Assembly (NCBI GenBank): GCA_022843905.1
Contig: JALHMT010000002.1
Span: 79,307 to 143,306 of the forward strand
Length of the DNA: 64,000 bases
Source: Rubrivivax sp.
Lineage (GTDB): Bacteria; Pseudomonadota; Gammaproteobacteria; Burkholderiales; Burkholderiaceae_C
Direction of reading: 5' to 3'
The notes beneath the pieces were generated by a model. The model was given only the letters and a program-made list of their open reading frames with translations, was not told where the DNA came from and searched no databases. This document shows positions 6,707-15,816 of this stretch, piece by piece. The translations under genes and the position numbers were made by a program. Numbering within the stretch: the stretch's first letter is position 1; each line of letters opens with the position of its first letter.

Positions 6707-9538
6707 GTGCACCCGCGTGCCCTGTTCCTGCGCAGCGCCGTTGCGCGTCGTGTCTTCGGCGTGCTGCTGGTGGCGGCGCTGGTGCCGCTGCTGGCCTTCG
6801 GCGCCGTGGCCGTCTACACCTTCACTGCGCATGCCGCTGCGGACGAGCGGCGAGCGTCCAACGACTACCTGAAGTTCCTGAGCCTGCGCCTGTACGACCG
6901 CATCGGTGCAGCACAGGCGGCGCTGGTCGCGCATGCGTCCATGGCCGATGCCACCACGCCGGCCCCGCAGGCGGCGCCGCTGCCATCCGTCCTGAGCCGC
7001 GTGGCCGTGTTGCCCGCGGCTGCCGAGGACGGCCCTTCGACCCGGCTCGCGGCCGGTGACCCGGGATTGCTGCAGGCCTGGCGAACAGTCACCGCGAGCG
7101 GCGACACGCCCGGGCGGCAACTGTGGTGGCTGCCGCAGGAAGGCGTGTCGCCGGCCCGCGTGATCCTGTCCTACCGGCATCCGGACACGGGCGCACGGTG
7201 GTTGGCCGAGTTGGCGTCCGATCACCTGTGGTCGGACTTCCTGCCGGGCGGCCCGGCTTCCCAGGCCTGCGTCACCGACGTGCAGGGCCTGGCCCTGTTC
7301 TGCCCTGCCCAGGGCGTCGCTGACAGGGGGTTCAGGCCGCTGTTCATGGCCGGTGGGTTCGGCAGCCCGGATTGGCGGGTCGGTGGTGTGCCGACCCCGT
7401 CCTCGGAGTCAGCTTCCTGGGTCGAAGGCAAGCTGCTGGCCCTGGCAGGCGCCGCCACGCTCGTGCTGGTGGTGCTGCTCGGGCTGGTGATGGTCAGGCG
7501 CACCATGGTGCCGCTGGAGCGGCTGACGGCCGGTACCCGCCAGCTGGCCGCCGGCGATTGGGCGGCCCGCGTCGCCTTGGTGCGCAGTGACGAGTTCGGT
7601 CAACTGGCCGAGTCGTTCAACACCATGGCGGGTCGCATCGGGCGCCAGATGCAGGCCCTGCGGGTGCAGAACGACATCGATCGCGAGATCCTGGGTGAGC
7701 TGGATCTGGGCCGCGTGATGCTGCGCGTGGCCAGGCGTCTGCAGGAACTGGCCCCGCAAGCGCGCGTGGCGGTGCTGGCGCGCGATGGGACCGGCCGGGC
7801 CTGGCACGTCTACCGGCCTGGCGAGGCCACCGCGGTGGCGGCCCGGATCGACGACCAGGCGCTCACGGTCCCCCCCGATGGCCTGGCGGTGCACTGCAGC
7901 CACGGCGACGACCTGCCGTCGTGGGCCCGCGTGGCGCTGCAGTTGCCGGCCGGGGCCGCTGCCGTGTGCTGGGTGCCCGTGTGGTGGCAAGGTGAGCTGA
8001 TGGCGCTGATGCTGCTGGGGTGTGCCCAGGGCCTGGCACTGGACCAGGACGCGCACAGCGAGGTCGAGGAACTGCGCGACCGCCTGTCGGTGATGCTCGC
8101 GGCCGCGCAGCGCAACCGGCGCCTGAACGAGATGGCCCTGCGCGACAGCCTGACCGGCCTGCTCAACCGCAACGGCCTGATCGAAGCCTGCGACCACTTG
8201 CTGGGCACGGAGGGCGCCGCACCGGCCTGCGCCCTGCTGTACATCGACCTGGATGGCTTCAAGGAAGTGAACGACAGCATGGGGCACGCGGCAGGCGACG
8301 ACATCCTGCGCCAGGTCAGCGACCGCCTGACGGCCGCCCTGCTGCCAGGCGCCACGCTGGCCCGGCCCGGCGGCGACGAATTCGTGGTGCTGCTGCCCGG
8401 CGAAGCAGACGCCGCCCAGGGCCTGGCCTCGCTGCTGTGCCGGCAGCTGGCGCAGCCCTTCGTCACGCGGGGGGAGATGGTCTACATCGGTGCGAGCTGC
8501 GGCATCGCCTGCTGCCCGGGCGATGCGACCGAGCGCGACGAGCTGATGCGGCGCGCCGACATTGCGCTGTACGCCGCCAAGGCTGACGGCCGCGGACACT
8601 GGCGTCGATTCGCCGGAGCCATGGACGCCCAGGCCTCCGAGCGGGCGTGGATCCTGCGGGACCTGCGCAAGGCGCTGGATGCCGGCGAGTTGCTCGTGCA
8701 CTACCAGCCCAGGCTGGATGCCCGCACCGGCCGCGTGTGCTCGACCGAGGCCCTGGTTCGCTGGCCGCATGCCGTGCACGGCATGGTCTCGCCGGCGCGC
8801 TTCATTCCCGTGGCCGAGGAGTGCGGGCTGATCGAACGGCTCGGGCAGCATGTGTTCGAAGTCGCGCTGGCGCAGAAGAGGCTGTGGAATCAGGGGGGTC
8901 TGCCCGTCGGCCGTGTGGCCATCAACGTTTCTGCGGTTCAGCTGCGTGATCCGCAGTTCGCCACCCGCATCCTGGCCCAGTTGCAGACGCACGGCCTGCA
9001 GCCGCAGGACCTGGAGGTCGAACTCACCGAGAGCCTGTTCGCCGGCGACGCCGCCTTCGTCGCGCGGGCCATCGAACCCCTGCGTCGTTGCGGCGTGACC
9101 GTGGCGCTGGATGACTTCGGCACCGGGTATTCGTCGCTGTCGGCCTTGCAGACCCTGCCGATCGACGTATTGAAGATCGATCGCAGCTTCGTGATGACCC
9201 TGGGTCAGGGCCCCCAGTCCGAGGCCGTGGTGCAGGCCGTCATCCAGCTCGCCGGGGCGCTGGGCAAACACACCGTCGCCGAAGGCGTCGAGACCCGGCT
9301 CCAGCAGCAGCGACTGGCCTCACTGGGCTGCGATGAACTGCAGGGGTTTCGCTTTGCGCGCCCCATGGCGGCTGCCGCCTTCGAGCAGTGCGTCGCCAAG
9401 GGCTTCGACCTGTCCCTGCCCGACGAAGAGCTTGCTCGCGCCAGCGAGCCGGCGGCGGCTCCGCCGGTCGAGGCGGCTGCCCAGGCACTGGGCGGCACGG
9501 CCGCGCCCCGGACCCATGGTGTCGTCGTGCAGGCCTGA
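6707..9538 (+). CDS. Membrane-bound GGDEF-EAL cyclic-di-GMP enzyme with HAMP domain
   Basis: A 943-aa protein starting at GTG, 9 bp after the pseudopilin stop. The order is TM helix (about 16-38), periplasmic sensor region (39-240), TM helix (about 245-265), HAMP (265-315), a GAF-like region (about 330-460), GGDEF (about 475-640) with intact G-G-D-E-F near 552-556, and EAL (about 655-900) with T-E-A-L-V-R-W, E-L-T-E-S and D-D-F-G-T-G-Y-S-S. Both catalytic motifs look complete, so synthesis and hydrolysis of c-di-GMP are both possible. The C-terminal ~40 residues are Ala/Pro-rich linker. Coupling to a pseudopilin suggests that it controls surface attachment or secretion. Confidence 0.93.
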   Translation: MHPRALFLRSAVARRVFGVLLVAALVPLLAFGAVAVYTFTAHAAADERRASNDYLKFLSLRLYDRIGAAQAALVAHASMADATTPAPQAAPLPSVLSRVAVLPAAAEDGPSTRLAAGDPGLLQAWRTVTASGDTPGRQLWWLPQEGVSPARVILSYRHPDTGARWLAELASDHLWSDFLPGGPASQACVTDVQGLALFCPAQGVADRGFRPLFMAGGFGSPDWRVGGVPTPSSESASWVEGKLLALAGAATLVLVVLLGLVMVRRTMVPLERLTAGTRQLAAGDWAARVALVRSDEFGQLAESFNTMAGRIGRQMQALRVQNDIDREILGELDLGRVMLRVARRLQELAPQARVAVLARDGTGRAWHVYRPGEATAVAARIDDQALTVPPDGLAVHCSHGDDLPSWARVALQLPAGAAAVCWVPVWWQGELMALMLLGCAQGLALDQDAHSEVEELRDRLSVMLAAAQRNRRLNEMALRDSLTGLLNRNGLIEACDHLLGTEGAAPACALLYIDLDGFKEVNDSMGHAAGDDILRQVSDRLTAALLPGATLARPGGDEFVVLLPGEADAAQGLASLLCRQLAQPFVTRGEMVYIGASCGIACCPGDATERDELMRRADIALYAAKADGRGHWRRFAGAMDAQASERAWILRDLRKALDAGELLVHYQPRLDARTGRVCSTEALVRWPHAVHGMVSPARFIPVAEECGLIERLGQHVFEVALAQKRLWNQGGLPVGRVAINVSAVQLRDPQFATRILAQLQTHGLQPQDLEVELTESLFAGDAAFVARAIEPLRRCGVTVALDDFGTGYSSLSALQTLPIDVLKIDRSFVMTLGQGPQSEAVVQAVIQLAGALGKHTVAEGVETRLQQQRLASLGCDELQGFRFARPMAAAAFEQCVAKGFDLSLPDEELARASEPAAAPPVEAAAQALGGTAAPRTHGVVVQA

Positions 9539-9761
9539 AGCCGGATCCAGGCGCCGCGGCAGCGCGAGGTACAGGCTGGCGGCAGGGCGATGGCGTGCGC
9601 CGACCTGCAACGGCAAGCCATGGTGGACCGCGATCACCAGCACGGTGCCGGCACACATCGTCGCCTTGCCGGCGCTGACTAACGCTGCGCGGCTGAAGGG
9701 TGGCCGTCGGACTCGTCCAGCAGGGCCCGCGACGTGAGTCGTTTCGCCGACGAGGCGTGAA

Positions 9762-10211
9762 TCACTCCAAGGGGATCGGCGCCCCGTTGACGGCCCAGCT
9801 CACGCCGAAGCGATCGGTCAACATGCCGAAGGTCTCGGCCCAGAACGCCGGCGCCAGCGGCATCGTCACCTGGCCGCCCTGCGACAGCGCATGGAAGGCA
9901 CTCTGCGCCTGGTCGACGCTGTCGTACTGCAGCGCGAGCATCACACCGTGGATGCCGTCGTGCTGCATGCCGGGTGGCGTGTCACCGGCGAAGAGCATGG
10001 CGCCGCCGGGCAGTGACAGGCACGCGTGCATGATGCCGTCGCCGCTCGGCACGCCAGCGTCACCGCAGCCCTGGGCGGGCGTGGGGGATTCGGGCATGTC
10101 GGCGTGGCGCATCATGGCTTCGATCGTCGCGCCGAGGGCTCGTTCGTAGAACGCGAAGGCTTCGCGGGTGTTGCCGTCGAAGCTGAGATAGGGCGTCAGG
10201 GTGGTGGTCAT
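9762..10211 (-). CDS. VOC-superfamily (PhnB-like glyoxalase-fold) protein
   Basis: A 149-aa protein of the PhnB/DUF1338-like branch of the vicinal-oxygen-chelate fold: T-P-Y-L-S-F-D-G-N-T-R-E-A-F-A-F-Y near the start, G-D-G-I-M-H-A-C-L in the middle, M-L-F-A-G-D and the ending F-G-M-L-T-D-R-F-G-V-S-W-A-V-N. These cofactor-binding paired beta-alpha-beta motifs are typical of proteins whose substrate is mostly unknown. GAAGGAG lies 7 bases before the ATG. No operon partner is evident. Confidence 0.85.
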   Translation of the reverse strand: MTTTLTPYLSFDGNTREAFAFYERALGATIEAMMRHADMPESPTPAQGCGDAGVPSGDGIMHACLSLPGGAMLFAGDTPPGMQHDGIHGVMLALQYDSVDQAQSAFHALSQGGQVTMPLAPAFWAETFGMLTDRFGVSWAVNGAPIPLE

Positions 10212-10413
10212 TCGAAGGTCTCCTTCACGGTGGCTGGACTCACGGGGCCAGTCACCGCACGACGAATCAGCGCCCCGGGAATCGACAGCCAGCGCCCGGT
10301 TTCGTCGACATCGAAGACCTTCGTCCGGGTGAGAGGCCGCGCGCAGGTGCCGGCGGCAACGCTCGTCCCGCCTGTGCAGCGACTCCGCGACCCTCTGCGC
10401 AGGCCGGTGCACC

Positions 10414-10917
10414 TCAAGGGCAGTTCAGCGCCGAACCGAGTCGGGTGCAGAAGCCGCGCGGTCCGAGCAGCAGCATGCCTTGGCGTTGCAGGCGGGTGCC
10501 GTCGCTGGCCCAGCAACCCGCGTCGTCGCAAGCCGTCACGGTCACCAGAGGAGGCTGCCGCCGGGGCGCGGCCTCGGGGGTCGGTGAGGTGGGTGGGCTT
10601 GCTGCAGGCGTGGGGCGTGCAACGGACCCGACCCCGGTCACGGGCTCGGGTTGACGCGTCCGGGCTGCGGGCGGACTGGACGCTGCCGTGCCCAGGCAGA
10701 CGATCGCCACGTCCCGCCGGGCGGTCCGCAGTGACTCTGTCGGGGCAACTGACGGTCTGGTGACCCGCGCACCGGTCTTCGCCTCCACGGCGCTGTCCTC
10801 GGCCGCCGTCAGCTGCTGCAGTGCGGACAGACAGGCCGGACTTCGCAGCGGGTCGGCCTGGACCTGCGCCAAGGTGCTGGCCAGCAGCAGAAGGACGGCC
10901 ATGGGAGCGCGGGGCAT
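10414..10917 (-). CDS. Hypothetical exported protein, Pro-rich
   Basis: A 167-aa protein with a clear signal peptide (M-P-R-A-P-M-A-V-L-L-L-L-A-S-T-L-A-Q-V-Q-A), an alpha-helical segment to about residue 75, a Pro/Thr-rich linker (85-120), and a compact C-terminus with four cysteines (A-C-D-D-A-G-C-W-A-S-D-G-T-R-L and G-F-C-T-R-L...L-N-C-P). The Cys-rich tail looks like a small disulfide-bonded extracytoplasmic motif. Function is unknown. It is divergent from the next gene. Confidence 0.65.
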   Translation of the reverse strand: MPRAPMAVLLLLASTLAQVQADPLRSPACLSALQQLTAAEDSAVEAKTGARVTRPSVAPTESLRTARRDVAIVCLGTAASSPPAARTRQPEPVTGVGSVARPTPAASPPTSPTPEAAPRRQPPLVTVTACDDAGCWASDGTRLQRQGMLLLGPRGFCTRLGSALNCP

Positions 10918-11059
10918 GTTCTTGGGACTCGTCGGGACCAGGATGGTTCATGGCGGCGGTGGCGGAGAAGTGCCGCCGATGCACCCTCCCCACGAACCCC
11001 TCGCCCCAGCGGGGCCAGCACGCCGCCGCAAGCGCCTGCTTGGCTATGCTCCGGCGCCG

Positions 11060-11488
11060 ATGGAACAGCAAAACACATCCCACCGCCGCCCCGGGTCGCC
11101 CTGGCGGCGCCGCCTGATCATCGGCGGCTTCGTCGCCGGCACGGGCTTCTTCCTCTGGAGCATGCTGCCCAAGGGCGGCTATCCCACTGACCTCACCCGC
11201 ATCGGCCAGGGCCAGGCCGCCCTGGTGTTGACCATGGACAGCCACTACATGGCAGGCGCCGAGACCATGACGATGCTCAGCAGCCTGCGCAAGGAGTTCG
11301 GCGGGTCGGTGCAGTTCCTGGTTGCGTCCGTGGGCCTGCCCGACGGCCAGGCCTTCGTCAGGCAGCACCAGACCGTCGACGGCTCGGTGGTGCTGTTCGA
11401 CCCCCGCGGCCAGCGGGTGGCGGTGCTGCTCGCGCCGCGCACGCAGGCGGAGGTACGGCAGGCCCTGGAGCAGGTCGCCAGGCCTTGA
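11060..11488 (+). CDS. Membrane-anchored thioredoxin-fold-like hypothetical protein
   Basis: A 142-aa protein: a basic N-terminus (W-R-R-R), one TM helix (about 17-35, L-I-I-G-G-F-V-A-G-T-G-F-F-L-W), then a 95-residue periplasmic domain. Its strand-helix pattern (A-L-V-L-T-M-D-S-H-Y-M...V-Q-F-L-V-A-S-V...S-V-V-L-F-D-P-R-G-Q-R-V-A-V-L-L) resembles a thioredoxin fold, but there is no C-x-x-C pair. A TATGCT sequence about 15 bp before the ATG could be a -10 box. Function is unknown. Confidence 0.7.
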   Translation: MEQQNTSHRRPGSPWRRRLIIGGFVAGTGFFLWSMLPKGGYPTDLTRIGQGQAALVLTMDSHYMAGAETMTMLSSLRKEFGGSVQFLVASVGLPDGQAFVRQHQTVDGSVVLFDPRGQRVAVLLAPRTQAEVRQALEQVARP

Positions 11489-11640
11489 GGCGGCGATCGG
11501 CCCCCCCCTGAAGGCCGTTCAAGCGCGCCCTGTGCGTTCGGGCTCCGCCTCTGCCAGGCCGGCCTGAGGCTTCATGAAGGACCGCGGCCTCGACACCTCG
11601 ACGGCTCGGAAGCGGACTGCGCCTCGTGGCCTGGGCGCGT

Positions 11641-13176
11641 TCACGGCACAGGCCCCGGCGTCGCCGCCGCCAGCGCCCCCGCCGGCAGGACGCCGACCAG
11701 CGCAGCGACAGTGTCGACGACGAACCACGGTCCCTCGGCCTCGTGCAGGGCCGGTGCCTGCAGCCGGACCGACTGTCCCGCGTCGAGGATCTCCAGCGTG
11801 CCCACGGCGAGGAACAGCGCTCCGTGCTGCGGCTGCTGCGTTTCCCGCGCCGGGCCGGCGCGCAGAGGCTGCAACGCCGACACCAGGGTCTCACGATCGC
11901 GCAGCCCCAGTGCGCTGAACGGCGCTTGCCGCGCGAGATGGCTCCTGAAGGCCCGCCGCAGGATCACATCGAGGATGCCGAGCTGCCATGCCTCATGGCG
12001 GGCCCATCCGGCTGCGAAGACCGCGCGTGGCAGGCGCAGCAGTGAAAGGGCTCGTGCCGCCCGGACGGTCGTCGAACGCGGCGCGCCGGTCACCAGCGCC
12101 ATCTCTCCGAACAGTTCACCCGGCCCCAGGCTGTCCAGCAGCAGCTCGTCCTCGCCCGCAGCGCCTTCCAGGCAGACATAGGCACTGCCTTTCACGATCA
12201 CGTACATGGCGTCCCCGGGCTCGCCCTGGCGGACGATGACCTCACCGGTGCGGTGCTGATGGAACGACAGGGCTTCGAGCAGGCGGCTCCAGTCGTCCGG
12301 GCCCAGACCTTGCGACAAGGGCGTTGCCGCCAGTGCGCGGCGCGCCTGTTCCTGCCAGGCTGAGCGGGACGCTGGTGAGTGTGCAAGCCCGCCCTCGCCG
12401 ATGTGGCCGATACGGCCCATGCGGCGCATGCGGGAACGCAGAGAGCTCCACAGCCGGCGCAGCGCGATGCCGACGATCCAGTCCACCCGCAGCGGCAGCA
12501 GCGTGAGCAGACCTTCCCCTTTGCCATAGCCCGGGTTCTGTTCCAGGAAGAAGCGGGCCGATGGCTTGTCGCTGCTTCGCCAGTATTGCTCTTCCACTTC
12601 GGTGTCTCGGGTGCGCCAGCCCATGTCGCGAACCAGGGGCCGGCTGTCGTCGATGCGGCGCATGCCGAAGTGGTCGCCCAGCCCGATGAGCAGGTCCTGC
12701 ACCGGCGCCGGTGTGGGGCCCGAGGGGTTCGGCCACATCCGGTCTCCGTACCAGTGGTCGAACAGGCCGTGGCTCGAAGGGTGGATCAAGGCGCCGAAGT
12801 AGCAGCTCTCACGCAGGGGATGGCGCAGCTTGAAGCGCAGGTACTCGCGGATCGCGAAGCTCAGGGTCGAAGCGCCGCCGCGGTACTGGCGCTTCATGCC
12901 GGCGCCGGCCCTGAACACCGACAGCGGCTTGCCCTGGACCTGGGTCTCGTGGATGTGCAGCGCCATGAAGCCCACCACCTCGCCGGTTTCGCCATGGAAC
13001 TTCAGGATGCGCGTGTGGTCGCCCTCTGTGCCCAGCACATAGCTCCTGAACTCCTGCGCGCTCACGCCGGCGAAGACCTGTTGGTGCACGCCGAAGAGCT
13101 CTTCCACCAGAACGTGCTGCTGCCGGGCGTCCAGCCGCGCGGGATCGACCACCGTGCTGCGGCTGATGTGCGGCAT
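11641..13176 (-). CDS. Acyltransferase-like domain fused to cyclic-nucleotide-binding domain
   Basis: A 511-aa protein. Residues 1-250 look like an acyltransferase of the GNAT/N-acyl-amino-acid-synthase kind, with V-G-F-M-A-L-H-I-H-E-T, F-R-A-G-A-G-M-K-R-Q-Y-R-G-G-A-S and a helix-rich tail. Residues ~315-440 are a cNMP-binding (Crp-fold) sensor: V-R-Q-G-E-P-G-D-A-M-Y-V, L-G-P-G-E-L-F-G-E-M-A-L and the phosphate-contacting P-R-S-T-T-V. No Crp-type helix-turn-helix follows, so it is not a transcription factor. An allosteric, cAMP/cGMP-gated acyltransferase is the simplest reading (compare mycobacterial cAMP-regulated acetyltransferases, where domain order differs). ATG 13176 is chosen to clear the NUDIX gene 18 bp upstream. 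Confidence 0.7.
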   Translation of the reverse strand: MPHISRSTVVDPARLDARQQHVLVEELFGVHQQVFAGVSAQEFRSYVLGTEGDHTRILKFHGETGEVVGFMALHIHETQVQGKPLSVFRAGAGMKRQYRGGASTLSFAIREYLRFKLRHPLRESCYFGALIHPSSHGLFDHWYGDRMWPNPSGPTPAPVQDLLIGLGDHFGMRRIDDSRPLVRDMGWRTRDTEVEEQYWRSSDKPSARFFLEQNPGYGKGEGLLTLLPLRVDWIVGIALRRLWSSLRSRMRRMGRIGHIGEGGLAHSPASRSAWQEQARRALAATPLSQGLGPDDWSRLLEALSFHQHRTGEVIVRQGEPGDAMYVIVKGSAYVCLEGAAGEDELLLDSLGPGELFGEMALVTGAPRSTTVRAARALSLLRLPRAVFAAGWARHEAWQLGILDVILRRAFRSHLARQAPFSALGLRDRETLVSALQPLRAGPARETQQPQHGALFLAVGTLEILDAGQSVRLQAPALHEAEGPWFVVDTVAALVGVLPAGALAAATPGPVP

Positions 13177-13193
13177 CGGCTGGCTTGTGCCCG

Positions 13194-13898
13194 TCAACGC
13201 CAGGCGAAGTGCGGCTGGTCGAAGTGCGCCACCCGGGTCGCCCGGCCGCACAGCAGCCACTCGCGGAACTGGTACAGGAAAGCCGCCGTCGGCGCGGCCA
13301 CCCAGGCACTGCCCAGGGGCATGCGCAACACCGGGTGCTCGGCACCGCGCACGTGGTTCAGGATGGGCGCATCGGGCCGCAGCAGTTCACTGACCGGCAC
13401 CCGGTGCACGCTGGCGACCTCGTCGGCGTTGGGCGCCAGCGTGCGCGCCGCGCCGCCCCACATCAGCACCGGCGTGATCACGTAGCCCGAGCGCGTGGCG
13501 TAGTCGTCCAGGCGGCCCAGCACGGCCGTCGGTCCCAGCTGCAGGCCGAGCTCTTCGTGCAGCTCGCGCAGGGCGGCCTGCTCGGGCGTCTCGCCGTCGT
13601 CGATGCGGCCGCCCGGCAGTGCCCACTGGCCGGCGTGCGCGCGCATGCTGGCGGCACGGCGCGTCAGCAGCAAGGCGCCCTCGGTGCTCCAGGGCGCTTG
13701 CGCGGGCAAGCCGGGGACTGCGGCGCCGTGGCCGGCCTCGGTGCACACCAGGGCCACGGCGGCACGGCGGCGCTGGTCGTGCGGGATCGGCTGCACCTGC
13801 TGCCGCGACAGCCGCTGCTGCAGGTTGTCGGCCTGCCAGCAGGCCGGGCCGTCCGGCCGCGCCGTTCTGTCGTCGGGGAAGGGCATGCGCTCGTTCAC
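13194..13898 (-). CDS. NUDIX hydrolase (CoA pyrophosphatase-like)
   Basis: A 234-aa protein with a complete Nudix box: G-G-R-I-D-D-G-E-T-P-E-Q-A-A-L-R-E-L-H-E (then E-L-G-L), residues ~96-118. The preceding L-L-L-T-R-R-A-A-S-M-R-A-H-A-G-Q-W-A-L-P motif is the UPF0035 extension found in NudL-type coenzyme A pyrophosphatases, which cleave CoA to 3',5'-ADP and phosphopantetheine. The cNMP-binding fusion gene starts 18 bp downstream on the same strand, so the two may be co-expressed. Confidence 0.88.
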   Translation of the reverse strand: MNERMPFPDDRTARPDGPACWQADNLQQRLSRQQVQPIPHDQRRRAAVALVCTEAGHGAAVPGLPAQAPWSTEGALLLTRRAASMRAHAGQWALPGGRIDDGETPEQAALRELHEELGLQLGPTAVLGRLDDYATRSGYVITPVLMWGGAARTLAPNADEVASVHRVPVSELLRPDAPILNHVRGAEHPVLRMPLGSAWVAAPTAAFLYQFREWLLCGRATRVAHFDQPHFAWR

Positions 13899-14076
13899 GC
13901 GCCAGATGAAGAATGGTTTGGGACATGATGCACCATCGCTGTCGCCGGGGTCCGGGCAAACAGGAAGTCGAAGGACGGCGCGTCGCGAAACGGTGCCCGG
14001 TCAACCCGTAGGGTTAAGTGACTCCGTTAGTGTCCAGCCCCCAGGGCGCACTCGAACGCCCGAAGACCGGAGACAG

Positions 14077-15810
14077 ATGGACGCGCTCAACCCCTATCGC
14101 CTGCGCCCCTGGGTGGGCCAGTACGGCAGCCACATCCAGGCCCAGCTGCCGACGCCGACCCACGCCAGCATCGCGGCCATGGCGCATGCCGCCAGCGCGC
14201 GCTTTGCCGATCAGACGGCGTTCACCACGGTGATGCCCAACGGCATGTACGGCTCCCTGAGCTACCGCGAGGTGCAGGACAAGAGCGATCACTTCGCCCG
14301 CTTCCTGCGCCAGGTGCTGGGCCTGGCGGCGGGCGACCGGGTGGCGATCCAGATGCCCAACTGCCTGGGCTACCCGGTCGCGCTGCTGGGGGTGCTGAAG
14401 GCCGGCTGCGTGGCGGTGAACACCAACCCGCTCTACACCGCCAGCGAGATGGCGCACCAGTTCAAGGACAGCGGCGCCAAGGTCGTCGTCGTCGTCGACA
14501 TGTTCGCCGACAAGCTGGAGCAGGCGCTGCCCAGCACCGACGTGAAGCACGTCGTCATCACCCGCGTGCCCGAGTTCTTTCCGCCCGGGGTGGGCGGCAT
14601 CGTGCATGCGGTGATGAAGTACTGGAACCAGCAGGTGCCCCGCCACGGCCTGAAGGCGACGACGCTGCCGGATGCGCTGGCGCAGGGCGCAGCGGCCGGC
14701 GGCGACGTGGGCAGCTTCTGGAACGGGCTGACGCACGACAGCCTGGCGCTGCTGCAGTACACCGGCGGCACCACCGGCGTGGCCAAGGGCGCGATGCTGA
14801 CCCACGGCAACCTGCTGTGGAACCTGTCGCAGATGCGCGCCATGTGCGCGAGCCACATCGACGACGGCAAGGAAGTGGTGCTGACCGCCTTGCCGCTGTA
14901 TCACATCTTTGCCTTCACGGTGAACTTCCTCTGCATGTTCGAAGCCGGCGCGCGCAACATCCTCGTGCCCAGCCCGCGCCCCATCCAGAACCTGCAGCGC
15001 GCCATCGAGAACTACAGGATCACCTGGATCACCGGCGTGAACACGCTCTACAACGCGCTGCTGGGCGAAGAGTGGTTCACGGCCTACCCGCCCAAGCACC
15101 TGAAGGCTGCCGGCGGCGGCGGTGCTGCCATGCACCACGCGGTGGTCGAACGCTTCGAGCAGGTCACCGGCGCGCCGCTGGTCGAGGGATACGGTCTCAC
15201 CGAAAGCTCGCCCGTGGTGTGCTTCCAGCCGTTGAACGCGCGGCGCCAGAAGGACACCATCGGCATCCCGGCGCCCATGACCGACGTCTGCCTGGTCGAC
15301 GACCAGGGGCAGCCGGTGGCGATCGGCCAGTCGGGCGAGCTGATCGTGCGCGGGCCGCAGGTCATGCAGGGCTACTGGCAGCGGCCGGAGGCCACTGCCG
15401 AAGTGCTCAGGGACGGCTGGCTCTTCACCGGCGACGTGGCGGTGATGGACGCCGACGGCACCTTCAGGATCGTGGACCGCAAGAAGGACATGATCCTGGT
15501 CAGCGGCTTCAACGTGTATCCCAACGAGATCGAAGACGCCCTGGCGCGTCACGACGGGGTGCTCGAAGCGGCCGTCATCGGCGTTCCCGACGCCAAGACC
15601 GGCGAGGCCGTGCGCGCCTATGTCGTCAAGCGCGACGAGGCGCTGAGTGCCGACACGCTGCTGGCTCATTGCCGCACGCTGCTGACGGGCTACAAGATTC
15701 CCGCGCGCATCGAGTTCCGCGACGAACTGCCCAAGACCCCGGTCGGCAAGATCCTGCGCCGCGACCTGCGTGCCGAGGTGCTGGCCGCCCACAAGAAGCC
15801 CAAGGCCTGA
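14077..15810 (+). CDS. fadD: Long-chain fatty acid-CoA ligase
   Basis: A 577-aa AMP-forming acyl-CoA synthetase activating fatty acids at the inner membrane. The motifs are Y-T-G-G-T-T-G-V-A-K-G-A (about 227-239), G-Y-G-L-T-E-S-S-P, the hinge D-R-K-K-D-M-I-L-V-S-G, and the adenylation lysine in P-K-T-P-V-G-K-I-L-R-R near the C-terminus. Length and N-terminus (P-W-V-x-x-Y) agree with proteobacterial FadD. A symporter-like gene follows after 6 bp, so uptake and activation may be linked. Confidence 0.93.
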   Translation: MDALNPYRLRPWVGQYGSHIQAQLPTPTHASIAAMAHAASARFADQTAFTTVMPNGMYGSLSYREVQDKSDHFARFLRQVLGLAAGDRVAIQMPNCLGYPVALLGVLKAGCVAVNTNPLYTASEMAHQFKDSGAKVVVVVDMFADKLEQALPSTDVKHVVITRVPEFFPPGVGGIVHAVMKYWNQQVPRHGLKATTLPDALAQGAAAGGDVGSFWNGLTHDSLALLQYTGGTTGVAKGAMLTHGNLLWNLSQMRAMCASHIDDGKEVVLTALPLYHIFAFTVNFLCMFEAGARNILVPSPRPIQNLQRAIENYRITWITGVNTLYNALLGEEWFTAYPPKHLKAAGGGGAAMHHAVVERFEQVTGAPLVEGYGLTESSPVVCFQPLNARRQKDTIGIPAPMTDVCLVDDQGQPVAIGQSGELIVRGPQVMQGYWQRPEATAEVLRDGWLFTGDVAVMDADGTFRIVDRKKDMILVSGFNVYPNEIEDALARHDGVLEAAVIGVPDAKTGEAVRAYVVKRDEALSADTLLAHCRTLLTGYKIPARIEFRDELPKTPVGKILRRDLRAEVLAAHKKPKA

Positions 15811-15816
15811 ATCACC

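Noticed and set aside
9539..9761. Possible small gene after the GGDEF-EAL protein
   Set aside because: Only short overlapping frames on both strands without ribosome-binding sites or family likeness.
11060..11488. Thioredoxin
   Set aside because: The fold-like pattern is present but the C-x-x-C pair is missing, so it was left as hypothetical.
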